Below are positions 23,094 to 29,778 of a DNA stretch of 32,867 nucleotides, piece by piece. The position numbers and the translations under genes are program-made. The stretch spans positions 69,255 through 102,121 of the forward strand of contig CADEDM010000002.1 in the NCBI GenBank assembly GCA_902826065.1, given 5' to 3'. Numbering within the stretch: the stretch's first letter is position 1; every line of letters starts with the position of its first letter. Source of the DNA: an uncultured Acidobacteriota bacterium (GTDB taxonomy: Bacteria > Acidobacteriota > Vicinamibacteria > Vicinamibacterales > UBA2999). Below the pieces are notes generated by a model, which was given only the letters and a program-made list of their open reading frames with translations, was not told where the DNA came from and made no database searches.

Positions 23094-23112
23094 CGACACC
23101 ATCGTGCAATGG
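23094..23112 (-). promoter_or_regulatory. Repeat motif site B3
   Basis: On the minus strand CCATTGCACGATGGTGTCG, with core CCATTGCACGATGG at 23099-23112. It lies 46 bases upstream of the start at 23158 and 102 bases from the DipZ-like start, mirroring site A3 almost exactly. Confidence 0.75.
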
Positions 23113-23157
23113 CGGGCCGGTGGCGCGAGTGGTCGAATGGCGGTCCAGGGGGCGCAG

Positions 23158-23649
23158 ATGGTGACCCACGCAATCGGAGAGTCCACGGGACGTGGCGGAC
23201 TGCAGGCCGTGTCCCTCAACCGCCTGGCGTGCCTCTACCGCCATTGGCGCTGGGCCGACGAGGCAAAGCGCCGGTTCGAGCAGTCGCTGTCGCGGGGCTG
23301 GGAGTTCGACGCCGACCCGCTCGCCGATCACCTCGTCGGCGCCTACTACCACTGGTGCGCGCTGCTGTGCGGCGTCAGTGACGCGACGCTGTCGGAGGGC
23401 CTGCTGTCGGCATGGCAGCGCGATACCCGCGCCACCGATCTGCAGGGCTGCCTGCCGCTGCTGCGCACGTGCCGCGACGTGCTCGTCTCGGTGCCGGCGT
23501 CTCGCGAGCAGCAGCCACGGCTCGTCGACGTGCTCCGCGACGGCGAGACGCTGCGCCGTCTGCGCCGTGTGCACGGTGCTTTCGGCGATGCCTTGCGTGA
23601 GGAGCACCAAGCCCGCGAACTGGAGTTTCTGGACACTCAGGAGCGCTGA
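23158..23649 (+). CDS. Protein of unknown function, helical
   Basis: A 163-residue soluble, mostly helical protein that I do not recognise. Distinct segments are SLNRLACLYRHWRWADEAKRRFEQSL, HLVGAYYHWCALLCGVSDATLSEGLLSAW and LQGCLPLLRTCRDVLVSVP, followed by a charged helix (LRRLRRVHGAFGDALREEHQARELEFLDTQER). Four Cys and several His/Trp are clustered in the first two thirds, which might mark a cofactor or metal site, but no known motif is evident. An in-frame ATG at 23137 is an alternative start. It is divergent from the DipZ-like gene, and the shared gap holds repeat sites A3 and B3, so the two are probably co-regulated. The stop codon lies inside an 18-base perfect palindrome. Confidence 0.7.
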   Translation: MVTHAIGESTGRGGLQAVSLNRLACLYRHWRWADEAKRRFEQSLSRGWEFDADPLADHLVGAYYHWCALLCGVSDATLSEGLLSAWQRDTRATDLQGCLPLLRTCRDVLVSVPASREQQPRLVDVLRDGETLRRLRRVHGAFGDALREEHQARELEFLDTQER

Positions 23650-23664
23650 CGGCCGCGGCCGTCA
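23647..23664. terminator. 18-base perfect palindrome at gene end
   Basis: TGACGGCCGCGGCCGTCA is its own reverse complement and begins with the TGA stop of the preceding gene. It sits between convergent genes (next gene ends at 23710). It could be a bidirectional terminator or a protein-binding site; there is no T-run and no unpaired loop, which weakens the terminator reading. Close variants (GCGGCCGTCAGGCG) occur near 3291 and 5156. Confidence 0.4.
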
Positions 23665-23709
23665 GGGGCGGTGACGTCGGGACGATCCAGCGCCAGGGCG
23701 CGCGACGCG

Positions 23710-26175
23710 TCAGGCGTCCTTCAGCGTCTCGACCGGATCGACGGCGGCCGTGCGGCGACTGGGAAGATCGATCGCCACCGCCACGGTGGCGGCAAGGAGG
23801 CACGACGCCGCGACGAACGTGACGGGGTCGAGGGGGTCGATGCCGTGGAGCAGCGATCGCATCAGCTGCGTCAGGCCGATCGCTGCCGCCAGGCCGACGA
23901 CGAGGCCGGACGCCACGAGGCGAAGTCCCCAGCGCCGGAAGAGGGCGCGGATCTCGCGTGGTTGCGCGCCGACGGCGAGGCGGATGCCGATCTCGCGCCG
24001 GCGTTGCGAGACGGCGTACGCGACCACGCCGTAGAGCCCAGAGACCCCCAGCAGCAGCGCCACCGTCGCAGCCGTCACGAGCAGGACCAGTGAGAACGAC
24101 GTGCGCGCCAGCGACCGCGCGTAGCGGTCGGCGAGCGTGCGCACCTGGGCCACGGGCAGGCTGGCGTCGACGCTGCGCACGGCGTCACGGATGTCGATGA
24201 GCAGGCTATCCGTGCCGGCCCGTTCGCTGCGCAACGCGAACGTCGCGCGGCGCGCCTGGTATCCCGACAGGGCCTGGAGCGGCTCGCTCGGGTGTGCCGG
24301 CCAGTAGATCGTGGCGGGCGCCGGCTGATCGGCGCCGTCGTCGCGGACATCTGCCGCGACGCCCACGATCTCCCACCACGGTGACGCCGGCGCATAGTAT
24401 TCGCGCACGCGTCGCCCCAGGGCTGCCGCAGGCGTGCCCCAGAGTTCACGCGCCAGGTTCTCTGAGACGACCGCCACCGGTCGGCTCTGATGCACGTCGG
24501 TCCAGGTGACGTCACGTCCAGCGACGAGCGGCGTGCCCAACGCGTCGAAGGATCCGGGCGAGACCACCTTCACCTGGCGATTCGGCGGGGCCTGGTCGCG
24601 CGGGTTCCCCTCGCCGCCCTCGACGGCCAGGGCCGTGCTGCTGCGGTCCGGGCCCATCGGCACCCGGGTCGTGAACGCGGCGGCGGTCACGCCCGGCACC
24701 GCCGCCAGGGCCTCGAGCAGCGACTGCTGCAGGCGCGTCACCCGGCCGGCCTCGGCGACCAGGCTCTCGGGAATCGTGACGGTGAACGTCTGCACGCGCG
24801 ACGGCTCCGTGACGCCCGGCTCGACATGGCGCAGCGTCACGAAGCTTCGGATCAGCAGGCCGGCGCCGACCAGCAGGACGAGCGCCAGGGCGACTTGCGC
24901 ACTCACGAACACCTGCTGAGCGCGAAGCGGGGCCGGGGGCCGGCTCGCCACGCGCCCATCGCCCGCCAGCAGATCGCGCACCTGTGGCCGCCCGAGCCTC
25001 ACGAGGGGGGCGAGGCCGAAGAGCACGGCCGACACCAGCGATGCCGTCACGGCGACCGCGAGGGCGGGGAGGTCGATGCCGATCTCCACGAGCCGTGGCA
25101 GGCTGGCCGGGGCCAGTGCCAGCAGGACGCGAAGCGCGCCGTGAGCCAGGGCCAGTCCCACGAGTCCGCTCGTCAGCGCGATGATGCCGCTTTCGGCGGC
25201 CAGCAGCCGCGCGATCCGCAGCGGGCTGGCGCCTAGTGCCGCGCGCACGGCGATCTCCCGCCGGCGTCCCGGCAAGCGGGCCAGCATCAACACGGCCACA
25301 TTGGCGCAGGCCATCAGCAGCACGACGCCTACGGCGCCGAGCAACACCCACAACGTGCGGCCCACGTCGCCCACGACGTCCTGCATCAGCGGCGTCAGGG
25401 CGGGCGCCCACCGCGAGCGGTTGGCGGGATTCCTGACCCAGCGTGGAATCAGGCGCGTGACGTCGGCGTCCGCCTGCGCGAGCGTCACGTCGGGCCGCAT
25501 CCGGGCCACCCCGAGCAGGCGGAACTCCGGCGTGGGGGCGCCGCGATCGACGCGCAACGGGCGGACGATGTCGGCCTCGCCCCCGAACTCGAACCCGGAC
25601 GGCATGACGCCGACCACCTGGTGCGGCCGGCCGTTCACCGTCAGCGTCCGCTGCAGGACGTCGGGATCGGCGGCGAAGCGGCGCCGCCAGTAGCCGCCCG
25701 ACAGCATCACCACGTCGCGGGCGCCCGGCGCGTCGTCGCCGGCCGAGAACCAGCGGCCGATCGCCGGCGCGACGCCGAGGGTGGTGAGCACGCCGTGGCT
25801 CGCGGTCAGCGACCGTACCTCCTCCGGATTGCCGAGCCCGGTCACCGTCGCCGTGTCCCCGGGCAGCCACGCCCCGGCGGTCACGAAGGCCTGCGCCTCG
25901 TCCGCGTATGCGAGATACACGGCGTCGGAGAAGTACGGCTGCTCGACGCCGCCGATGCGGTGCACGATGCGCACGAGCTGTTCGGCGTGCGGATACGGCA
26001 GCGGCCTGAGCAGCACGGCGTGGACGACGCTGAACACGGCGACGACACTGCCGATGCCGATGCCGAGCATCACGACCGCCGCGACGAGGTGCCGCTGCCT
26101 CCGGACGCCGCGGCCGATGTCGCGCAGGTCGTGACCGAGGTCCTGTCCGAGATCGGCGAGCCGCAGGCGCGTCAT
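23710..26175 (-). CDS. Full-length ADOP/MacB-type permease
   Basis: An 821-residue membrane protein with the two-half layout of acidobacterial duplicated orphan permeases. A short N-terminal leader (MTRLRLADLGQDLGHDLRDIGRGVRRQR) precedes the first helix (about 30-55), then a MacB-type periplasmic core (60-270), an FtsX domain with three helices (about 280-420, including MACANVAVLMLARLPGRRREIAVRAALGAS), a second helix-core-FtsX unit (about 450-815), and the typical end RTAAVDPVETLKDA. The start is set at 26175, where GAGGG lies 6 bases upstream; 50 further codons upstream are open but not family-like. No ATPase gene is adjacent. It is divergent from argA. This is the second permease of its type in the window. 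Confidence 0.92.
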   Translation of the reverse strand: MTRLRLADLGQDLGHDLRDIGRGVRRQRHLVAAVVMLGIGIGSVVAVFSVVHAVLLRPLPYPHAEQLVRIVHRIGGVEQPYFSDAVYLAYADEAQAFVTAGAWLPGDTATVTGLGNPEEVRSLTASHGVLTTLGVAPAIGRWFSAGDDAPGARDVVMLSGGYWRRRFAADPDVLQRTLTVNGRPHQVVGVMPSGFEFGGEADIVRPLRVDRGAPTPEFRLLGVARMRPDVTLAQADADVTRLIPRWVRNPANRSRWAPALTPLMQDVVGDVGRTLWVLLGAVGVVLLMACANVAVLMLARLPGRRREIAVRAALGASPLRIARLLAAESGIIALTSGLVGLALAHGALRVLLALAPASLPRLVEIGIDLPALAVAVTASLVSAVLFGLAPLVRLGRPQVRDLLAGDGRVASRPPAPLRAQQVFVSAQVALALVLLVGAGLLIRSFVTLRHVEPGVTEPSRVQTFTVTIPESLVAEAGRVTRLQQSLLEALAAVPGVTAAAFTTRVPMGPDRSSTALAVEGGEGNPRDQAPPNRQVKVVSPGSFDALGTPLVAGRDVTWTDVHQSRPVAVVSENLARELWGTPAAALGRRVREYYAPASPWWEIVGVAADVRDDGADQPAPATIYWPAHPSEPLQALSGYQARRATFALRSERAGTDSLLIDIRDAVRSVDASLPVAQVRTLADRYARSLARTSFSLVLLVTAATVALLLGVSGLYGVVAYAVSQRRREIGIRLAVGAQPREIRALFRRWGLRLVASGLVVGLAAAIGLTQLMRSLLHGIDPLDPVTFVAASCLLAATVAVAIDLPSRRTAAVDPVETLKDA

Positions 26176-26280
26176 GAGTGCCCTCGTCGAAACACCAACG
26201 CGGCGAGTCTTCGCCACGCCCGCGCCGCTGTCAACCGCGATCCCGCCGGCCCGACTACACTGAGAGGCAAAGGCGACACC

Positions 26281-27561
26281 GTGAAGCTGACCGACCTGCG
26301 CGGCATCCTCCACTACATTCCGCAATTCCGGGAGAAGACCTTCATCCTGGCGATCGACGGGGAGATCGTCACCGACGAACGCTTCGCGACGCTGCTCGTC
26401 GACATCGCGGTGCTGTGGTCACTGAACATCCGCGTGGTGCTCGTGCACGGCATCGCCGAAGAGCTGCGGCGACTCGGACGTGGGCAGGGCACGGTGCTCT
26501 CGAACGACGACGGCACGGGCCCGACCGACGCCGCCACGCTCGACCTCGCCGTGACGGCCTCGACGCGTCTCACCCACGAGATCCTCGAAGGCCTGGCCGT
26601 CAACGACCTCAAGGCGGTGTGCACCAACGGCATCGTGGCGCACCCGGTGGGCGTCATCCAGGGCATCGACCAGGGCTTCACCGGCAAGGTCGAACGCGTC
26701 GACGCCGCCCTGATGCACTCGCTGCTCGCGCAAGGCGTGATCCCAGTCGTGCCGCCGCTCGGCTTCGACGGCGCCGGCCGCACCTACCGCGTCAACTCCG
26801 ACGGCATGGCCGTCGCGGTGGCCGCGCAACTGCGGGCGGTGAAGCTGATCTACGTCACGGCGGCGCCTGGCCTGGTGCACCGCGGCGAGGCGATCCGCCA
26901 GATGATGGTGTCGGAACTCGCCGAGCTGCTGCAGAAAGATCGGGCCGGATTCGGCGGCGAGCACCTCTCCAAGGCCGAGCACGCGTTGCGGGCGTGCCAG
27001 GCCGGCGTCCCGCGCGTGCACGTCATCGACGGCACCCTCGACGAGGGGCTGCTGGGCGAGGTGTTCTCGAACCACGGGTTCGGCACGCTCATCCACGCCA
27101 ACGAGTACGAGAACATCCGTCCGGCGGCGCGCCGCGACATCCGCGCCATCCAGCAGTTGATTCGGCAGGGCGTCGAGGCCGACGAGCTCGTCAACCGCAG
27201 CCGCGGCACCATCGAGAAGCAGCTCGCCGACTATGCCATCTTCGAGATCGACAAGAACCCGGTGGGCTGCGTGGCGCTGCACGTGGACCGCGAGCGGAAC
27301 CAGGGCGAGCTGGCCTGCCTCTACGTGAATCCCGCCCACGAACACCAGGGCATCGGCCGCAAGCTCATTCAGTACGTCGAGAACCGCGCCCGGCAGCTCG
27401 ATCTCGACCGCGTGCTGGCGCTGTCGACCCAGGCGTTCGCCTACTTCAAGTCGAAGGCCGGCTTCGTCGAGGGCACGCCGGACGACCTGGCGCCGGCGCG
27501 ACGCGAAAGCTACGAGCGTTCGGGACGCAACTCGAAGATCCTGGTGAAGCGCCTCCGCTGA
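26281..27561 (+). CDS. argA: N-acetylglutamate synthase, ArgA type (AAK + GNAT domains)
   Basis: A 426-residue enzyme expected to acetylate glutamate with acetyl-CoA as the first step of arginine synthesis. Residues 1-280 are an amino-acid-kinase-like domain (KTFILAIDGEIVTDERFATLLVDIAVLWSLNIRVVLVHG, TGKVERVD, VIPVVPPLGF, YRVNSDGMAVAVAAQL), and 285-426 are a GNAT acetyltransferase domain (IRPAARRDIRAIQQLI, ELACLYVNPAHEHQGIGRKLIQYVE, ALSTQAFAYFKSKAGF). The order and length match classical ArgA. It starts at GTG 26281, with GAGAGGCAAAGG upstream; a TACACT at 26256-26261 could be a -10 box, but I see no matching -35. It stands alone, without other arginine genes. Arginine feedback probably acts through the kinase-like domain (family knowledge). 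Confidence 0.88.
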   Translation: MKLTDLRGILHYIPQFREKTFILAIDGEIVTDERFATLLVDIAVLWSLNIRVVLVHGIAEELRRLGRGQGTVLSNDDGTGPTDAATLDLAVTASTRLTHEILEGLAVNDLKAVCTNGIVAHPVGVIQGIDQGFTGKVERVDAALMHSLLAQGVIPVVPPLGFDGAGRTYRVNSDGMAVAVAAQLRAVKLIYVTAAPGLVHRGEAIRQMMVSELAELLQKDRAGFGGEHLSKAEHALRACQAGVPRVHVIDGTLDEGLLGEVFSNHGFGTLIHANEYENIRPAARRDIRAIQQLIRQGVEADELVNRSRGTIEKQLADYAIFEIDKNPVGCVALHVDRERNQGELACLYVNPAHEHQGIGRKLIQYVENRARQLDLDRVLALSTQAFAYFKSKAGFVEGTPDDLAPARRESYERSGRNSKILVKRLR

Positions 27562-27632
27562 GAGCCGACGAGGCGCGAGCCGTTCCGCCGCACCTGGCGA
27601 GACCCTTGCTAGGGAAGGGTGTGAGGACGCCG

Positions 27633-27875
27633 ATGACCTTGAAACGACAGGGACAGTGCGCGTGCGGGGCGGCCGCCACACTCGAGATCTCCGCTGAGGG
27701 CTGGGACGCCGTGCCGCCGTGGTTTCAGCTGACCGCCACCTGCGCGGGCACGTGCCCGGTGACGCACGAGACGATGACGGCCGACCAGATCGACGCGACC
27801 GGCTGGCGCTACGACGGTCCGACTGGCCGGTGGTCGAGGCTCGTCGACACGTCGGTCGAGGGATGGGTGCCGTAG
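27633..27875 (+). CDS. Small Cys-rich protein of unknown function
   Basis: 80 residues with four cysteines in a CxC...C...C arrangement (GQCACGAAATLEI, FQLTATCAGTCPVTHETM), which could bind a zinc ion; no known family is recognised. It is acidic and tryptophan-rich towards the C-terminus (GWRYDGPTGRWSRLVDTSVEGWVP). A ribosome site (GAGGA) lies 5 bases before the ATG. It follows argA by 71 bases, in which ACCCTT/AAGGGT can form a small hairpin, so it may be separately transcribed. Because it is short, I give moderate confidence that it is a gene; codon use and the ribosome site support it. Confidence 0.6.
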   Translation: MTLKRQGQCACGAAATLEISAEGWDAVPPWFQLTATCAGTCPVTHETMTADQIDATGWRYDGPTGRWSRLVDTSVEGWVP

Positions 27876-27922
27876 GCATCCGACCGCGCCGCCGGCGATT
27901 CGCTGTAACGTTCGCCCCGAAT

Positions 27923-27940
27923 TGGGCAGCCGATTGCCCA
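27923..27940. terminator. Hairpin between convergent genes
   Basis: TGGGCA (27923-27928) and TGCCCA (27935-27940) form a perfect 6-bp stem with a 6-base loop. It lies between the small Cys-rich gene and the end of the convergent DNA ligase gene. Confidence 0.5.
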
Positions 27941-27950
27941 GGCGCGACCG

Positions 27951-28823
27951 TCAGGCGCGCTCGCGCACCACGTCGGCAGCCCGCTTGTCGTCGCGCACGC
28001 CGAGCAGCCGTGGGTGACGCAGCATGCCGGCGGCCGTCCACTCCGTGAACGCGACCTGCACGACGATTTCCGGCTTCACCCAGTGCACGCCCTTCGGCGT
28101 CTTCCCGCCACGCGCGAACGGCGACGCCGGTTGCTCGAGTGCGCGGAGGCGCGCGTGCAGGCTCCGCAGGAGCGCCGTGTCGAAGCCCGTGCCCACCTTG
28201 CCGGCGGAGACGAAGTCGCGGCCGTCGAAATGGCCGACGATCAGGGCGCCGAAGCCGACGCGTCCGCCCTGCGGATCGGTGAAGCCGCCGACCACCAGCT
28301 CCTGCGACGCCTCGCACTTCATCTTCAGCCAGTGCTTCGAACGCCGGTGTTCGTAGGGGGCGTCGAGCCGCTTCGCGATCACGCCTTCCCAGCCCTTGCG
28401 GCACGCCTGCAGCCAGGGCTCGGCGCCGGTGAGCGGCCGCAGCCGCGCCACCGGGAGGGCGAAGTCGAACCGATCGAGCAGACGTCGCCGCTCCACCAGC
28501 GACGCGCCGGTCACCGAGCGGCCATCGAGCCACAGCACGTCGAAGACGTGATAGTCCGCGCGCCCTTGACGGCCCCACGCGCCGGTGGCCTCGCCGTCGA
28601 GGATCGCCTCGCGCATCGGCAGCGCCGCGAGTGCCTCGACCACGGCGGGGTAGCGCTCGGTGAGCGATAGTCGGTTGCGCGACCACAGCTCCACGCGGCG
28701 GCCGCGCTTGAACGCCAGGACGCGAATGCCATCGAGCTTGCGCTCGAAGGTCCAACCGGGATCCTCGAAGCGCTCCGCCGTCAGGGTCGCCGCCATCGGC
28801 TCGAGCCAGTCGGGAAGGGCCAT
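27951..28823 (-). CDS. ATP-dependent DNA ligase, LigC/LigD-ligase type
   Basis: A 290-residue protein containing only the adenylation and OB-fold domains, as in stand-alone bacterial ATP-dependent ligases. Nucleotidyl-transfer motif I is FERKLDGIR (Lys29 is the AMP-acceptor); further motifs are LWSRNRLSLTERYP, ILDGEAT, FDVLWLDG, WEGVIAKRLD and the SKHWLKMKC motif V. The C-terminal OB domain includes VVGGFTDPQGGRVGFGALIVGHFDG and HWVKPEIVVQVAFTEWT. It seals DNA nicks, in other species usually with Ku in non-homologous end joining; no Ku gene or LigD polymerase domain is in the window. It starts 5 bases after the flavoprotein stop, so the two are co-transcribed. Confidence 0.9.
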   Translation of the reverse strand: MALPDWLEPMAATLTAERFEDPGWTFERKLDGIRVLAFKRGRRVELWSRNRLSLTERYPAVVEALAALPMREAILDGEATGAWGRQGRADYHVFDVLWLDGRSVTGASLVERRRLLDRFDFALPVARLRPLTGAEPWLQACRKGWEGVIAKRLDAPYEHRRSKHWLKMKCEASQELVVGGFTDPQGGRVGFGALIVGHFDGRDFVSAGKVGTGFDTALLRSLHARLRALEQPASPFARGGKTPKGVHWVKPEIVVQVAFTEWTAAGMLRHPRLLGVRDDKRAADVVRERA

Positions 28824-28828
28824 GGCGG

Positions 28829-29737
28829 TCAGCGCCGGTCCTCGGCGATGAGCGCCGTGGCGATGGCGAACGCGGCCTCGGCGCCCTCGGCGGCGGCGAG
28901 CGCGACCCACTGGAGGTTCCGCGAGGCGTCGCCGACGACGAACACGCCGGGCACGTTCGTGCTCTCGTGGCGCGCCGTGTCGACGGTGCCCTTGTCGCTG
29001 ATGCGGCAGCCGAGCGCCTTCACCAGCGGTGACGCCTGATGCTGCCCCAGCGTGAAGAACACGGCGGCGCACTCGAGATCGGCACGGCCGGTGAACGCGA
29101 CCGCCTGCAGCCGATCCCCCTCGCCGCGGAACGCCGCGACGGGTTCTTCGATCACGGTGATCCCGTTGCGCGCCAGGTCCTCGCGGTCGTCGTGGCCGAT
29201 GCCGCACGGGCCGTCGGAGCACACGACGATGTCCTTCGACCACCCGAGGAGCTCGAGGGCAAGCCCAGCGCCGCGGCCCGCCCGCCCGTAGACGGCCAGC
29301 CGCTGATCGCGAAAGGGATAGCCGTCACAGAACGGACAGTGGAAGATGCCGGTGCCGTAGAACTGGTCGAACCCCGGCACGTCCGGCAGGTTGTCGACGA
29401 CGCCGGTCGCGAGCACGAGCCGCCGGCTCCGCCACGACGCGCCGCCGACGGTCTCGACGTGGAAGCCGCCGTCAGGATGTCGAGCGGCCCGCACGACCGT
29501 GTCGTCGTCGATGGCGACGTTCGGGAATGGCGCGAGGTCCGCACGGCCAAGGCGGCGGAGCTCCGTAGGGGCGATGCCATCGCGGCTCAGGAAGCCGTGC
29601 ACCGCCCCCGTCACCGAGTTGCGCGGATGCCCCGCGTCGATCAGCCGTACCGAGCGGCAGGCGCGGGCCAGCACCAGGGCGGCGCTGAGGCCCGCGGGCC
29701 CGCCGCCCACGATCACCACGTCTACATCCATCGTCAT
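28829..29737 (-). CDS. Thioredoxin-reductase-like FAD oxidoreductase
   Basis: A 302-residue two-Rossmann flavoprotein. FAD motif VVIVGGGPAGLSAALVLAR (7-25), then GFLSRDG, ATGVVDNLPDVPG and the active-site motif FHCPFCDGYPF (Cys134, Cys137), where true thioredoxin reductases have CATC. The C-terminal FAD motif is GVFVVGDASRNLQWVALAAAEGAEAA. The NADPH motif is unusual (VYGRAGRGAGLALELL). Proteins with CPYC/CPFC are common in bacteria and may reduce other thiols or act as oxidases; the partner is unknown. The upstream ATGs at 29737 and 29731 are both possible; the nearest purine-rich site, GGAGGG, lies over 20 bases off. It is translated just before the ligase gene. Confidence 0.87.
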   Translation of the reverse strand: MTMDVDVVIVGGGPAGLSAALVLARACRSVRLIDAGHPRNSVTGAVHGFLSRDGIAPTELRRLGRADLAPFPNVAIDDDTVVRAARHPDGGFHVETVGGASWRSRRLVLATGVVDNLPDVPGFDQFYGTGIFHCPFCDGYPFRDQRLAVYGRAGRGAGLALELLGWSKDIVVCSDGPCGIGHDDREDLARNGITVIEEPVAAFRGEGDRLQAVAFTGRADLECAAVFFTLGQHQASPLVKALGCRISDKGTVDTARHESTNVPGVFVVGDASRNLQWVALAAAEGAEAAFAIATALIAEDRR

Positions 29738-29778
29738 CAGCGACTACGCGTGCGTCCCTCCGACCGTCGGGCGCCGCG

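Noticed and set aside
11272..23112. The motif pairs as tiny mobile elements (MITE or REP-like)
   Set aside because: The spacer between the copies varies in length and sequence, I see no target-site duplications, single copies also occur, and distances to start codons are regular. This fits operators better, but a genome-wide count would be needed to exclude it.
27951..28823. LigD/Ku end-joining operon
   Set aside because: Only the ligase domain is present; no Ku, LigD polymerase or phosphoesterase domain is encoded in the window.
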